Assembly: GCA_902729315.2 (NCBI GenBank)
Contig: LR746274.1
Location: forward strand, 2,693,037 to 2,757,036
Length of the DNA: 64,000 bases
Direction of reading: 5' to 3'
Source of the DNA: Spirodela intermedia
Lineage: Eukaryota > Streptophyta > Magnoliopsida > Alismatales > Araceae
Within the stretch, counting starts at the first letter, position 1. Every line of letters begins with the position of its first letter. Made by a program: the position numbers and the translations under genes. The notes under the pieces are model-generated. The model had not been told where the DNA came from, made no database searches, and worked only from the letters and a program-made list of their open reading frames with translations. Positions 13,445 through 25,613 of the stretch are shown in pieces.

Positions 13445-16273
13445 AAGGAAATCCCATGCTGCTTGCGACTTGTGTTGACTAACTGTGGCATTTCAGAGTA
13501 TATACAATACATACACACTCGGACTGGTCTCTGCGTTCTGATCCGCTTCAGCTTCTGTCTGATCTTGAACTACCTTGTGAGGAAGGTGCCCTAGACAAAT
13601 ACCTTGGTTGAACAATGCAAAGGAAAGGATCCATCTGAAGAAATTTCGTGCTTGGAGTAGGCAATGCCATTTGAGGTAGTTCTGCTTATCTGTTGTACGA
13701 TTGTTATTATCATTTTTTATATATATTTTCTGCCCTCTATACAGTCTGAGTTATCTGAGATCATTATAATTAAACCATGGGCACGAAATTTTTTGAAAAA
13801 AAATATATTCTTAGTTGCATCTTTAATGCAAAAGGTGTGCTTCTTCTTGAGTTGTTTCCTTGATAATGTTTATCGTTTTTTGGTGTTTTGCCCGAATCAT
13901 CAAGAATTTCTAGTAAATTAGAGTTGATCTTGAAGGTTTTTGATAAACTGGGAGATTTCATGGATGGCTCCGTGATAAATTTCTTCCTATTCAGGGGGAA
14001 ACGGCCATGGTGGTTCATGTATCCCAAAAAATCTTGTATGGCCTTGATACATGCATCACTTTTGGAGGTTTCTTTTCATTAGAGAGCAGCATTGCATGCA
14101 ACGTTAACTCTTCAGAAAATGGTCTCCAATAAACGATTGAAAAAGAAATAAAAAATAGTGATGACCATTCCAATGGCTGCTTGCAAATGACAGATGACTA
14201 CGTTGCAGTTATTTATTTATTTTTCTTTTTGTATATCATTAAAAAAACATTTTTATTTTTAGATTAATGGTTGTTCTTGTGATCCCTTGGAAAATATCCA
14301 ACATTAATGACAAATGGCTAATATAAATTTCTTAGAATATTAATAAGATTATCTTTAGCAATGAAGCCTTTAAATCGTGGTCTTCTAATAAATCAGATGT
14401 TGGCAAAGACTCGTAAAAATACAAGATTCTTTTGAAAACAAGGGTTCTATAACCCTTGTCATCTTCTCTATTCAAAGATAAATTTAAAAATAAAATCTCG
14501 ATTGGTGACCATATTCCTTTTATAAATAAATCCTAAGTGAAGCTAAAATTAATTCACAATGGAGATATTATATGAGATGTAGCACAATTCAAAATCTATA
14601 AGATGTGAATAAATGATAAGAAATCTTGGTTCTGATTCTCAGCTTATCTAGGGATTAAATCCCTCCAAGGTTTTTATTTCCATCTAGTTACAGTTCCAAA
14701 TGTCATTCTATGTTGGGGCATCCAAAGTGAAGCTTGTTTATTTACAACTGGTACAAATAAAGCCTTGGTTAATAATATATGAAGGAGGGGCATCCAACGT
14801 GGATTTTAATCTTGTGGATATTAACCTATACCTCTAGTTTTTTTTTCTAAATAAAAAAAAGGAATAATCAGTGTTGGTGATGAGATTCTTAAAAGAGCAT
14901 TTGAATACATTCTATTACATGGACAATTTGTGTGAGTTTACTAAGTTCTAACAATTTTACCATGTTTTAGAAGCATAGATTATATACAAAAATTAATTTA
15001 AAAAATTCAATTAGTGATATGTTTTGATATACTAGTTTAAACTTTAAGATTATCATATGCACTTAAAATTATTGCAAACGTTTATATGAATTTTTTAACC
15101 TTGGACACTAATTAATCATTTTCGAAATTAGTGAGTATATTTTTCGTTCTTTAATATATCAACAATACTTATAAATATATATTAATTGTAATGAAAAATG
15201 ATAAAAATATTTTTTTATGTTTATAAATTATCTATAAATACTTATATTTTCATAGACTTGAAATGCATAATTATAGAATGGCATGGGTATGTTTTCATTT
15301 CTAGTTAAAGGGGGAGATGTCATATTTGATATACAAAGCGAAATGTATAAGTATGGTGGTAACTAAGAATATGAGTATAATATTCATACCACTACTATGC
15401 CAACATAATTTGTGATTATATGGTGCAATCAATAAATTAATTTTTTATAGGTTTTGCCAAACGTTAAGAGAAATCAAATATAAAATGTTTGTTTATACTT
15501 TGTGGAGTAAAAATATGATACTTGTTTTAAAAAATTCTTTGATATAATTATACAATGTACTTTAATAATTTTACTTCTATAAAGAAAACGCATATTTACA
15601 TAGTAAATTTAGGTAAAATATTAATGTGAAAAATGAAATAAATAAATAGATATATGATTAATTTTTTTACAATACTTATTGCACCAAACTTCGTGAACAC
15701 AATTAAAAAATGTGCACTCAGAGTAGTTCTGAATTATGTGACTTTGGTATATTACTTCTGAGGTATTGTGCAGAAAAAGTTAATTTACTCCATTCATGAG
15801 TAATTGATACTTTAGTTGACCTAAGAATTTTAATATGTTGAGGGGGTATATGAAGAACAATATATCTTAATTATCACAAAAAAAATACATTTTAAAAATG
15901 GGCCTACTCCAATCTTAACAGTTAGCTATGAACAGTGTACCCTTATAATTTGAGTAACTACATCCTTCAACTAAGAAGTAGGAGTTCTGCTCCAACACCG
16001 AGCAATTATTTCTATGACAATAAAAATGCCAAACTTTGAGAAGAAGATTGATTGCGACATCCCAAAGATGGGGTGAAGTGTTGTGCTCCAAAGTCTCCTC
16101 CACAAGGGCTCAAAGAAACATTGCTTCAATGGTAATTTAAACATTGCAAGAACTACTTTTCAATGTCAATACAGGGCATCCCCTTCAAGTTTGAAGCATG
16201 AAAATGGCAGTAGTATCTAATCCCTTCAAAACCCTTCTTCATAGCTTATATACACAAATTATATAAATACATG

Positions 16274-16319
<46 letters not shown>

Positions 16320-16511
16320 CAATCTTCAGTGGAACAATTATGAGAGAGAATTTGATTGAACTTGAAAACATTCTCTTTTTACTGACATCCACTTGATGAT
16401 GTATTTGAAGCATACCGTTCGTTGTACATAAAAAATGAGCAACACTACTTTTTAAGCGTCATAGAATTCCATTAGGGCAGAACGATCTAACACTGTCCAA
16501 TCCATCCAAAA
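13445..16511. other. AT-rich spacer between convergent QS and SURF2
   Basis: This 3.07-kb stretch holds the 3' flanks of both genes. It is very AT-rich from about 14100 to 15900 and carries no ORF of recognisable family. There is a perfect 9-base inverted repeat at 14438-14446/14451-14459, a polypurine run (AAAGGGGGAGATG) near 15306 that resembles a retroelement polypurine tract, and a (GA)n run at 16276-16316. I see no intact gene or element. Confidence 0.7.
16276..16316 (+). repeat. (GA)n microsatellite
   Basis: A pure GA run of about 40 bases lies about 200 bases downstream of the SURF2 stop codon on the SURF2 transcription path. Confidence 0.9.
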
Positions 16512-19500
16512 TCAATCCTTCGTCTTGTTCTTCTTCTTCCTTGTTGCAAAGCTGCTGGGGCCCACGGCAACAGACATGCGTTTTGTCCTGCCAATTAACG
16601 AGCCCAGAACCCCATTGGACGAAATACTCGAGAAAATGGATCATCAAGAGCATTGAAAATTAATGACGATATAGCATACCTTGCAGAAAGATCCACAGCG
16701 ATTGTCTCATCTTCCGGATCTGCTTCATCTGACAGACAAAGAAGGATGGAACAAGAAAGTGTGAAATATGTGCCCCTTCACTATTGCAAACAGATTTGTA
16801 GAATACCCAGGAAATACACAAACTTTCATGCGGGGCAAGAACTTGGGTTAATAACATAGATGGACAGCAAGATCACATAACATTGTTGAGGAACATTGTG
16901 ATGACTCTAACCAGCGTCAATGCCTGACAATGCCCCTCGGATTTGCTTTTGGACATCTCTTTTCGTTCCTTAAATCCGAACAAGCAAAGCAGCTTTAGAA
17001 AAGATTGGTCTTGAGAGTTGTGAGTAGAGGTAGATAAGTCAATCTATTTAGGGTGAACAAGACATTGGTCAAATACTTAATTAATTACATATTTTTTCCT
17101 ACCTTCAGGTATTTTACAGACCAATCTTTTTTCAACAAGTAGCTTATATTATATCATGTTTCCTAATTTTCCAGTTTTTTTTGCCTTTTAGTCAAACGTA
17201 TGACCTTCAGTTTTGCCTTCTTAAAATATGGGCTGCTGATCCAAGGCTGGGTAGACTTCCCTTGGTCGGTACATCTGATCCAAACTCTATCAGGCCTCGC
17301 GCACCCCATTCCTCTCTCTTCTTCTATCTTTCCTCTTCATGATTGCTTCTCTTACATAATCAGAGGGCATCGCTCCCACTAACAGGCTCCTCACTTTCAT
17401 CCCAATAAAAATAATTTAAATAAAATATGAGCAGATAAACAATTACATAGCAGCTCCTAGTCAGGGTTTTCTTAGAACACTGATTGATTTCCATCCCTTT
17501 CTCAGAGGATGAAGCACATTCAACAAATTCTATTATGCGCCAACTTCCACTACCATGTTCGAAAACATGACTAGAATAAGTAAAAAACTGATTTTATTAC
17601 ACAATAATCATAAGATGGAGGCTCCCACCAATTATCTGCAGAGTGGCGCTCTATTTTGACGGACCATAATAGGATCAGGACTATTTGGGTACCTCTCCAT
17701 ATATATGTGATCCACCAGGTGATATCAATGAAGCTAGGCATATGATGGGTCTCGAAGGCAGATAAAGCCCAATAGTGTTCCAACAAAATACCTACGTCTA
17801 TAGTCTCATCCAGCAAATTTTATAAAGCATGCATAGAGAAATATTGGAAACCCAGGCTTTGTGTAAAGTGCAACTGCCTGAACTCACTAATGGCCGACTG
17901 ATGTGGGCACAGGAGACTTTCTAATAAAAACGGTGATCTTGAGATCCAAAGGTCAAGAACAAGAAAAGTTCCACTAGCATTGTCTCGTAAGTATTACAGA
18001 GCATGATTAAGCTCAGCTCCTTTGGGGTCAGGTGTCATTTTTCCATGTCTCACGTAGGCCTTCCATTTGGATACCCCCTAATCAAATAGCGCAATTAACA
18101 TGTTGCTATCAAGACGTTTGCAAGAAAAGCCACATTATAAAATGAGCGTGTGATCTCCTGAAAAAGGAGAATATAATCCATGGTGGAGGCCACCGGCCTT
18201 CCTCTTTACTTCCTTCCTTTAACTCAATATGCTAAAACAGAGGGAAAATGCATATGATTTAGGGCACATTCCGACGGAGATAAAAATTAAAAAAACATGA
18301 TCTTGTTTCCACAATTCTCGAATCCTCAGAGACCCAAGAAGAAAACAGAGAAAATATTAGCGCAGACAAGAAAGTAGTACATAAGCATGCAATTTTGGCT
18401 GTTCACAACTGTGAAGGAGAATGTAGGGATGGAAGATGATGGAAAAGAGAAGGAAAAAACGAGCAGCATCCCATGATTTTTCTATGACTTCGTCTCTACC
18501 CAGTGTCCTGACCTGGTGAGATTGGAAAAAAAAAAAGAAATATTTTCATGGAAGGGGGTCCAAGGACAGAAAGAAGACATGGAAGAGGCCCAAGACCATG
18601 TTTGGGAAGGAGGAATAGGAATGATTCAGTCCCGATCCTATTTGGTAACAGTGAGAAATGGGGGATGGGGCTAATTATCATTTTGAGAGATTATATCAAA
18701 GATAAACGACCCCACACTAGTAAGAAGGATAAATAGTTCGAACCAACAATTAGGCGGCTACCAGAACTATTTAAATGAAACAGAGTTATATTTGAGGAAG
18801 TATACATAATAAAAACGAACAAACATTCATTCGTAAAACCAAATAGACATAATTCGATATTGTGCTGTAACATGGATTATTATGTTCCAGGGCAGTAGAG
18901 AATGACAAGTAGTCGTAATATAAGGGACTACAAAAATCTATATAATAAAGCATTGCAGAACAGAAATAGAAAAAAATTACAATCTCGTGCTTCATATGCA
19001 TCTTATATGTTACCTAGAGAAATGTCATCTGTTTCAGAGGCTGAGACTTCCCAACGGTCCTTTCCATCATCGAAATCCCAACGACTTCCTACTGGCGGGA
19101 CCCAGAAGTCAGGTTCTTCTGAACCACTGTTCTCAGCAATTTCGTCATTTGTCAAAGAGTGAGTTCCAGTTGTATCCTGCCTTTGCTTTTTCTTGATCAT
19201 CTTCTGTCCCGTACTTGATAACCCATCTGATTTCTTAGGATTCCTTTCCACATCTCCATTTGCAGCAGCCTTACCCGCCTTTTTCTTTTCTATATTGAGA
19301 AATATGCACCAACATGAAATTAAAATGACTGGAACTGTCAAAGAATCAAGGGCCCACAGCTTTTTAGATGATTCACCTTTCTTGGAATTATTTTTTGTTA
19401 CTCCATTCGAAGTCAATACATTTGCGTTCATCTCTGCTTCCTTTTGATCTAGTTAGAAAAGATAAGGTGAGGATGGTTTCATATGGTGCAGTGATCAGAG

Positions 19501-20332
19501 CCCAGAAATAAAATGTTTAAACTAAGAAAGCAACTTGATCCACTTACCTAATTTTTTCTGAAACCTCTTTCCATTAATGTGCTTCCAGATATGCTCTTCA
19601 GATTTATTGATTGTGTCTCCAGTCAACTTGCATATTATCTTCGACCTATAGACATAAACAAGAGCAATCACGTAAGTAAAATATAGAAGACTGAATAATT
19701 TAAGATTTGAGGAAGCAAAGATGTCTCGTGATCGACTTCAGGAAGATCATTGCAAGCTACTTGAAAATCGTAGGCTCCATTACTAGGCTGGGACTCACTC
19801 GGTGGGCATAGGATGGTTCGAGGCATCATTCTAGATGACAGTTGAATGAGATTATCCCACGGTAAACTCAGATAAATCCATGAAATGATCAACTCTAGAG
19901 TAGGGGTAAGCACAAAAATTCTACCATTAGTGCAAAGAAAAAGGTGAACGACAAGTACCAATTACATGAGCCTGTTGATAAAGGGAAAAGAGGGGGGAAG
20001 CGAGAGAGAGAGAGAGAGGAGAAGCTTTACTTTGACAGAGGATCGGGCTTGAACATGTTGAGAGGGGGTTTGTGCTGCGTCAGGGCAGCGTCGATTAGGC
20101 CAACTCTGCAACCCTTGCCCCGGCCGTAGCTCTCGATCATGTCCCTAGAAGACAGCTCGTGTCCCGTCTCCACGCACCTAAACCGCCCGTTCTCCGTCTC
20201 CCTGAAGGTCGGCAACCCCAGCAGGAACTGCCCTTCCCTAAGGCCCGCCGCCGACTCGCGCGCATCGCCTTCTCCTTTCCCATTCCCGTCCTTCCCGTCG
20301 TCACCGCCGCCGCCGACGTGCCCGTCCGCCAT
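16512..20332 (-). CDS. SURF2: SURF2 family protein, 6 exons
   Basis: Minus-strand exons 20332-20031, 19645-19548, 19448-19377, 19289-19014, 16728-16680, 16587-16512; phases agree; 290 aa. The N-terminus is Gly/Asp-rich, then comes the SURF2 core: NGRFRCVETGHELSSRD, YGRGKGCRVGLIDAALTQ, KPPLNMFKPDP, SKIICKLTGDTINKSEEHIW. A lysine-rich middle precedes the plant-specific FWVPPVGSRWDFDDGKDRW. The last two exons sit 2.3 kb away, beyond intron 4 (16729-19013); they complete a conserved tail (TKRMSVAVGPSSF then a Lys-rich end). If translation simply ran on past 19014 the protein would stop five residues later and lose this tail. SURF2 is a conserved eukaryotic protein linked in animals to ER export and nucleolar roles; its plant function is not settled. 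The ATG at 20332 is the only sensible start. Confidence 0.9.
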
Positions 20333-21177
20333 GGCCGAGCTGCGACCGCCAACTGCGCGGGTAGTGACCCTAAACAAAATTTGTTCGAAAAGGCTATAAA
20401 CACAGTTTATTGTTTTACAAGGCAAAAATTACCTCGCCAGACTTTGTGGGGTTTAATATAAAATAAAACCAGCGAATCCTAGACAAGAGTAATCAACTTC
20501 GAGGGTTTGTTAAAAGTTTGCGCCACGTGGGCCGTATAAATCATGCCACATGGCGAGGGAAGACCCAGTGCACCCACCTGTAATTATAATATTTCCTTTA
20601 ATAAAATTGCGGAACCCATAAATAGAAACAATTCCGTGGGTCGGTCAACAAGAGTAATAGATCCTTGTCTCCCCCTCCTTTTCTTAGTTGTGGGGCGAAC
20701 CCATCAATAGTCAACGGTCTAAGAAAGCCTAGGAAGCGCCTCTCAACACCACGCACAAGGAGCAGGATACCTCGAGCAGGGGTTCAGTCACGTGATTTCT
20801 GTGGTCGGTTGGGTGGACCAAACATCAGAAGGTCGTTGACCCCTACTTTGGAAAGTCCACGGAGCCAGGCCACGTTATCACGATCCGAATCCGATACTGT
20901 GACCGAACATCGAGGGGACGAGGGGGGAGGGGGGGCCTCAACCTCCCTCTGGTGCGGATCCCGCCCCTCCGGCGGGGCGGCGCGGTTCTCCCGGTGATCG
21001 GCGGACAGCGATTCCCCTCAACCGTTCTTCCTACTTATCCGGGGGGCGGAGTCCGTTGATCGTGATCGGGTGGGGGTTGGAGGATCGCAGAGAAGGAAAG
21101 TTTTCGTGGAGGAGAAGAGAACGGAGAGGGGGAAGAACTCACGGCATTCATAAAATTTCCTCTGCGGCTTTGTCTCT
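20333..21177. promoter_or_regulatory. Divergent promoter region, SURF2 (-) and ADP-ribose diphosphatase (+)
   Basis: SURF2 is read leftward from 20332. The diphosphatase is read rightward and probably begins with a non-coding exon near 21050-21177, because a good donor (CT|GTGAGTG) lies at 21178 and an acceptor (GCGCAG) at 22831-22840, just before the coding exon. A G-box (CCACGTGG, 20523-20530) lies about 190 bases from the SURF2 ATG. The ORFs at 20665-20997 and 21207-21563 show no family and are treated as chance. Confidence 0.5.
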
Positions 21178-22529
21178 GTGAGTGTGGTTAATACTCTTAG
21201 ATTTTCTTGCATCTTCAATTCGATGGTGTAGGGATTTGGCTTCCGTCGTTCTTCAATTCGACTTCCGTCGTATCCTCTTCTTTTGAATCCGTGATCATGG
21301 TAGCAAACCGTTTGAGACTAGCCGGAGGGATGCGAACGGAGTTCCCCCTGGGAAATGGGGAATCAATGCCGGAGAACAGACAGAATGGTGTTCTTCATAG
21401 GGACCTCATTTTCTGCCAGAGAAGAAGAGAGTTGGAAACAGGGAGAAGAGGAGAAAAATTGGAAAGAGGCGAACCAAAATGGCGTTTCTCATCGCTGGTC
21501 TTCGAGAGAACTAGTCTGGTGGTTTCATTAGAACATGGATTTGGACCTAGTCTCCTCTCCTAGTCATCTTATACGTTCCCCATCAGATTTTTTAACTCCA
21601 AAACTGCGAATTTCCACTCAATTATATGACGGAAAAACATTTATAAATCATTAGTTTGGTGGTCCGTCGGATTTATTGCATGAAGACCTTGTAGATGACT
21701 CTTTTTTTATTATTATGGAGAAATTGAGGTCGAGCTAAATTGAAAAATAGATTGAAAGTTATGGGGAAAGGAGGATTTCCACTGTCATTCCCAGGGTTTA
21801 TTGTTTGTGAAATGCTGTCGTGAATGCAAGAAAATCCCACTGGCATGTGGACCATAGCGTCACTGTTGAAGATCTTCTGTGGCGGAATTTTATCTCAGAA
21901 TCAGATAAATTTATTTTTGGGTTTTTGTTACTATATCTGATTTTCAGGGAGGGTTCTTTTCAACCCAACTTGCTCATGGACTCTGAAAAGTGAAATCTCT
22001 CATAGATGATTCTCTAGTGGGATGATTCTGGCAGGGGTTGGAGTTTTCACTGTGATAGGAAAACGGATTTGGCGGTACAATCAGCCACCCAACGTGGTAC
22101 TGGGTTGCCCATAAATTCAGATTTGAATGAATAACGAAGATGATGATCTTGAATATTCTTATTATATGAAGTTTCTCAGTCATTGTTGAAAGTTCAGTGG
22201 AGTTGTGCCCTTTTTTTTAAAGTTCTTAACTGCGGAGTTGTATCTCATATCATAGGGAAGTAAGAAAGAAATGACTAGTATCAGTGCACCTAATGAATGA
22301 ATCATATACCAAGATTTTGAGTGGAATATACTTGTAGGACTGAATAAAAATAGCATGCTCATAATTACATTATGATTTGAACGCCTCTGGTTATTATCAT
22401 AAAAATCTCATTGTATTATTGTTATGTAATTACATCCTCATTTGGCGAACTGTCTCAGCATTCCACCATCGTCATCCTTGTAAAATTCAAAACCATATTC
22501 TGAAGGCAAGTGTCAGTTACTATATATAT

Positions 22530-22762
22530 ACCATGAAATCATCTTACCTTGGTAACCAATATTAGGAACCTCAGTACCTAATATCACAGAATTTCATTTC
22601 GGGCACAGTGCGCTCTATACATATATATATAACTGTAAGAATTATCTTGATATCATACCATGAAATCATCTTACCCTGGTAACCAATAATACATTCCCCA
22701 TGGGCCTATCTTTCCCCTCAGTAGCTAATATCACAGAATTTCATTTGGGCACAGTGCGCTCT
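22530..22762 (+). repeat. Imperfect direct duplication, about 90-105 bp, two copies
   Basis: Copy 1 (22530-22616) and copy 2 (22657-22762) both begin ACCATGAAATCATCTTACC and both end CACAGTGCGCTCT. Copy 2 has extra sequence after GTAACCAATA. Both lie in the presumed 5' UTR intron just upstream of the diphosphatase coding exon. Confidence 0.9.
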
Positions 22763-22876
22763 GACTCTTTCTTCTCCACAAGTTTGACTTCTTCGTCAAT
22801 TTTCATCTTCTAACTCATATCCTTTTGGTCAAATGCGCAGAAGGAGGCTTTGATCTGTGCCATTATTATATGCAAA

Positions 22877-23839
22877 ATGACGCCTGCCAATAGTTTAATT
22901 GCCACTCGCGGGAGGAAGCCCCTCTTCTCTTTTGGTGTGATATCTGACGTCCAATATGCCGACATCCCAGATGGGCGCTCTTTCCTCGGCGTTCCTCGAT
23001 ACTACCGACACAGCATCCTGGTTCTTCAGCGGGCCGTTAAGAAGTGGAATGACCAGAATAACCTCAAGTTCTCGGTCAACTTTGGCGACATAGTCGATGG
23101 GTTCTGCCCCAAGGATCAGTCACTACAGGCAGTGCAGAGAGTTGTCAACGAGTTTGACCGATTCAATGGCCCTGTTTACCACATGATCGGGAACCACTGC
23201 CTCTACAACCTTCCTCGCCCCAGCTTGGTCAACCTGCTCAAGATACCCACAGAGACTGATCTCACCTACTACGACTTCTCCCCATCTCCTGCATTCAGGA
23301 TAATCATTCTCGACGCCTACGACATCAGCACCCTGGGTTGGCCGCAGGATCACCCCAACAGCCTAGCGGCCAGGAAGCTCCTGGAAGAGAAGAACCCCAA
23401 TTTGGACAAGAACAGCCCTCTGGGGTTGACCGGTCTGGAGAGGAGGTTCCTCATGTTCAACGGGGCTTTAGGGAAGCAGCAGCTGACGTGGCTCGACAAT
23501 GTCCTCTGGGACTCCACCAAGAGGAAGCAGAAGGCCATCATATGCTGCCACCTTCCTCTCCACCCGGGGGCTTCCTCTCCAGAGGCTCTTCTGTGGAACT
23601 ATGATGAGGTGCTAGAGGTCGTCCACAGGTACACTTGTGTGAAGGCTTGCATTGCTGGGCATGATCACAAGGGCGGGCACGCCGTTGACTCCTTGGGAGT
23701 CCACCACCGGGTCCTTGAGGCGGCCTTGGAGTGCCCCCCGGGCACAGACGCATATGGGCATGTTGATGTCTATGATGATAAGCTTTCCATTTTAGGCACT
23801 GACCGGATGGAGAGTATGGAGATGGTCTTCAGCTCTTGA
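22877..23839 (+). CDS. Mn-dependent ADP-ribose/CDP-alcohol diphosphatase (metallophosphoesterase)
   Basis: Single coding exon, 320 aa. The calcineurin-like phosphoesterase motifs occur in order: SFGVISDVQYADIPDG (metal-binding Asp), NFGDIVDG (GDxxD), YHMIGNHCLYNL (GNH), ICCHLPLHPGA (His) and AGHDHKGGHAVD (GHxH). This set, with RYYRHSILVLQRAVKKWN and ALECPPGTDAYGHVDVYDD, is the ADPRibase-Mn family, which splits ADP-ribose to AMP and ribose-5-phosphate and also CDP-alcohols. No signal peptide is seen, so it is probably cytosolic. The upstream open frame begins at a TTG; the first ATG (22877) matches the family's usual N-terminus. An acceptor at 22840 implies an upstream non-coding exon. ADP-ribose is a product of NAD breakdown, so the gene is metabolically near its neighbour QS, though no joint regulation is shown. 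Confidence 0.9.
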   Translation: MTPANSLIATRGRKPLFSFGVISDVQYADIPDGRSFLGVPRYYRHSILVLQRAVKKWNDQNNLKFSVNFGDIVDGFCPKDQSLQAVQRVVNEFDRFNGPVYHMIGNHCLYNLPRPSLVNLLKIPTETDLTYYDFSPSPAFRIIILDAYDISTLGWPQDHPNSLAARKLLEEKNPNLDKNSPLGLTGLERRFLMFNGALGKQQLTWLDNVLWDSTKRKQKAIICCHLPLHPGASSPEALLWNYDEVLEVVHRYTCVKACIAGHDHKGGHAVDSLGVHHRVLEAALECPPGTDAYGHVDVYDDKLSILGTDRMESMEMVFSS

Positions 23840-24810
23840 GTCGTGTCTCAGGGCCCACAGGTACTCTCCCTCTAGATTGAACAGATCCCATTGACGTTTG
23901 TAGAAAGTTAAAATCATGTACCCTTGGACTTTTTCTTTTGGTTTAGTATTATTTTATATTTTTTTTAGTTAATTGAGATGGTCTATATTCTATCAGCGAA
24001 TTGGGTATTTTGGAGGAAAAAAGAGCATGATTTGTGCTCAAGTTAATGCAAAGAGAATATTTCCGTAATCTGTGTTTATAATTATAGATGGGTTCCATAT
24101 AAAAATTAATAGATTTTTTTAATTTTCTTCTCAGGTCCAAGGGATCTTCCAGAAAAATAGATCGCATCAGCATTGACGTTTTGAAGAGGAAACACATTTT
24201 TTTATTGGTTGATTTTTTATTTTTTTATTTTAGATTTGTCTCTTCATCGAGATGATTCTGCTATCCAGGGCAAAATAGCTGCATATTTTGTGTTTTCATA
24301 GAAAAAAAATATCACAAGAAAATTAGATACCATGAACCTTGAATGCATTTTTTTCGGTTGATTTTCAGTTCATATATTTTTAATCAATTAAGATGGTATC
24401 CCTCAATCTAATGCAATGATAAAAATAGCTTAATCTGTGTTTATAATTTCTTGTGGCTGAAAATTAATAGAACTCCGTAGGAGGCAAAAAGCCTGCAGAA
24501 TCTCTTCCAGTGATTGATCCTCGGATTCAGATGAGGAGACTCTCTGGAATTAGAAGTTCTTTCTGGAGACTTGTTCGAGTGTTCATGGCAGGGATTGCAG
24601 CTGGTCATGAACTGCTCAGGCTCAAAGCAGATTGCTTCTTACCAATAACAAAAAAAATTAAAAAAAATAATGAAACAATTAGAGACCCATACCTTCTCCC
24701 TTGTTTTATTATAAATTATAAAAAGAAAAATATTAATGATCATCTGAATTCACACCCTTCTCTGATTTGTTTCTCCCTCGAAGGTCGCACGAATTTGTAG
24801 AAAAATGGTT
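23840..24810. other. 3' flank of diphosphatase with diverged direct repeat
   Basis: AT-rich. Two diverged copies of one segment, near 23955-24090 and 24355-24460, share the order TTAATTGAGATGGT / TTAATGCAA (or CTAATGCAA) / TAATCTGTGTTTATAATT. The rest shows no gene. Confidence 0.55.
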
Positions 24811-25435
24811 CATTTATTTGCCCAAGATGGGGAAACAAATACAGAGATAGTTCTTCATCTTCATCCAAAGCCCCAGATCAGGAGATCATACAAAAATGTG
24901 TTTTTTCCTTGCAAGCTTTGCCATTTTAAGATAGGTTGGTATATTAGATGTCATTTACCCAAGATGGGAAAACAATAGCAGAGCTGGTTCATCATCTTCA
25001 TCCAGAGCCCCAGATCGCAAGATCATACAAAAATGTATTTTTTCCTTGCAAGCTTTGCCATTTTAAGATAGGTCGGTATATTCAGATGTCATTTACCCAA
25101 GATGGGAAAACAATAGCAGAGCTGGTTCATCATCTTCATCCAAGCCCCAGATCGAGATCATACAAAAATGTGTTTTTTCCTTGCAAGCTTTGCCATTTTA
25201 AGATAGGTTGGTATATTAGATGTCATTTACCCAAGATGGGAAAACAATAGCAGAGCTGGTTCATCATCTTCATCCAGAGCCCCAGATCGCAAGATCATAC
25301 AAAAATGTATTTTTTCCTTGCAAGCTTTGCCATTTTAAGATAGGTCGGTATATTAAATGTCATTTACCCAAGATGGGGAAATTACAGAGATGATTCATCA
25401 TCTTCATCATACAAGCATATATTTTCCTTACAAGG
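24811..25435 (+). repeat. Five-copy ~137-bp tandem repeat with two-unit higher order
   Basis: The marker CCCAAGATGG starts copies at 24821, 24958, 25096, 25230 and 25367 (spacing 137, 138, 134, 137); the last copy is truncated. Two variant types alternate: copies 1 and 3 have TGTGTTTTTTCC and ATAGGTTGG, copies 2 and 4 have TGTATTTTTTCC and ATAGGTCGG. The array therefore grew by duplicating a ~272-bp dimer. One frame stays open over about two units because 138 is divisible by three, giving a 46-residue repeat peptide; I regard this as chance. The array lies between the 3' ends of the diphosphatase and NRT3. Confidence 0.93.
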
Positions 25436-25532
25436 GTGGCACTTCACCTTTTGGGAAGATAAGAGCACCGGGCGTCATCTCCGAAGAAAACAGGCCGTAT
25501 AGAATCCAAGCTTCCCTACTTACTGTAAATGA

Positions 25533-25563
<31 letters not shown>

Positions 25564-25573
25564 AAGAAGAAGA
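25533..25573 (+). repeat. (AAG)n microsatellite in NRT3 3' flank
   Basis: A pure trinucleotide run, read as (CTT)n on the NRT3 coding strand, begins about 40 bases after its stop codon, probably in the 3' UTR. Confidence 0.9.
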
Positions 25574-25613
25574 CGAGCAAGACGGAGGAGAGCTGCAGGA
25601 TGACAGATGAAGT

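Noticed and set aside
15300-15320. Retroelement polypurine tract (AAAGGGGGAGATG)
   Set aside because: It is suggestive, but I see no reverse transcriptase or integrase upstream and no LTR after it.
20665-21563. Coding exons upstream of the diphosphatase
   Set aside because: ORFs at 20665-20997 and 21207-21563 have no recognisable domains, and the diphosphatase already has its usual N-terminus at 22877.
22850-22876. Diphosphatase start at 22850
   Set aside because: That codon is TTG; the first ATG in the frame is at 22877 and fits the family.
24811-25435. CRISPR-like array or coding repeat protein in the ~137-bp tandem repeat
   Set aside because: There are no unique spacers, the units are contiguous, and the open frame exists only because one unit is 138 bp; the genome is a plant nuclear genome.
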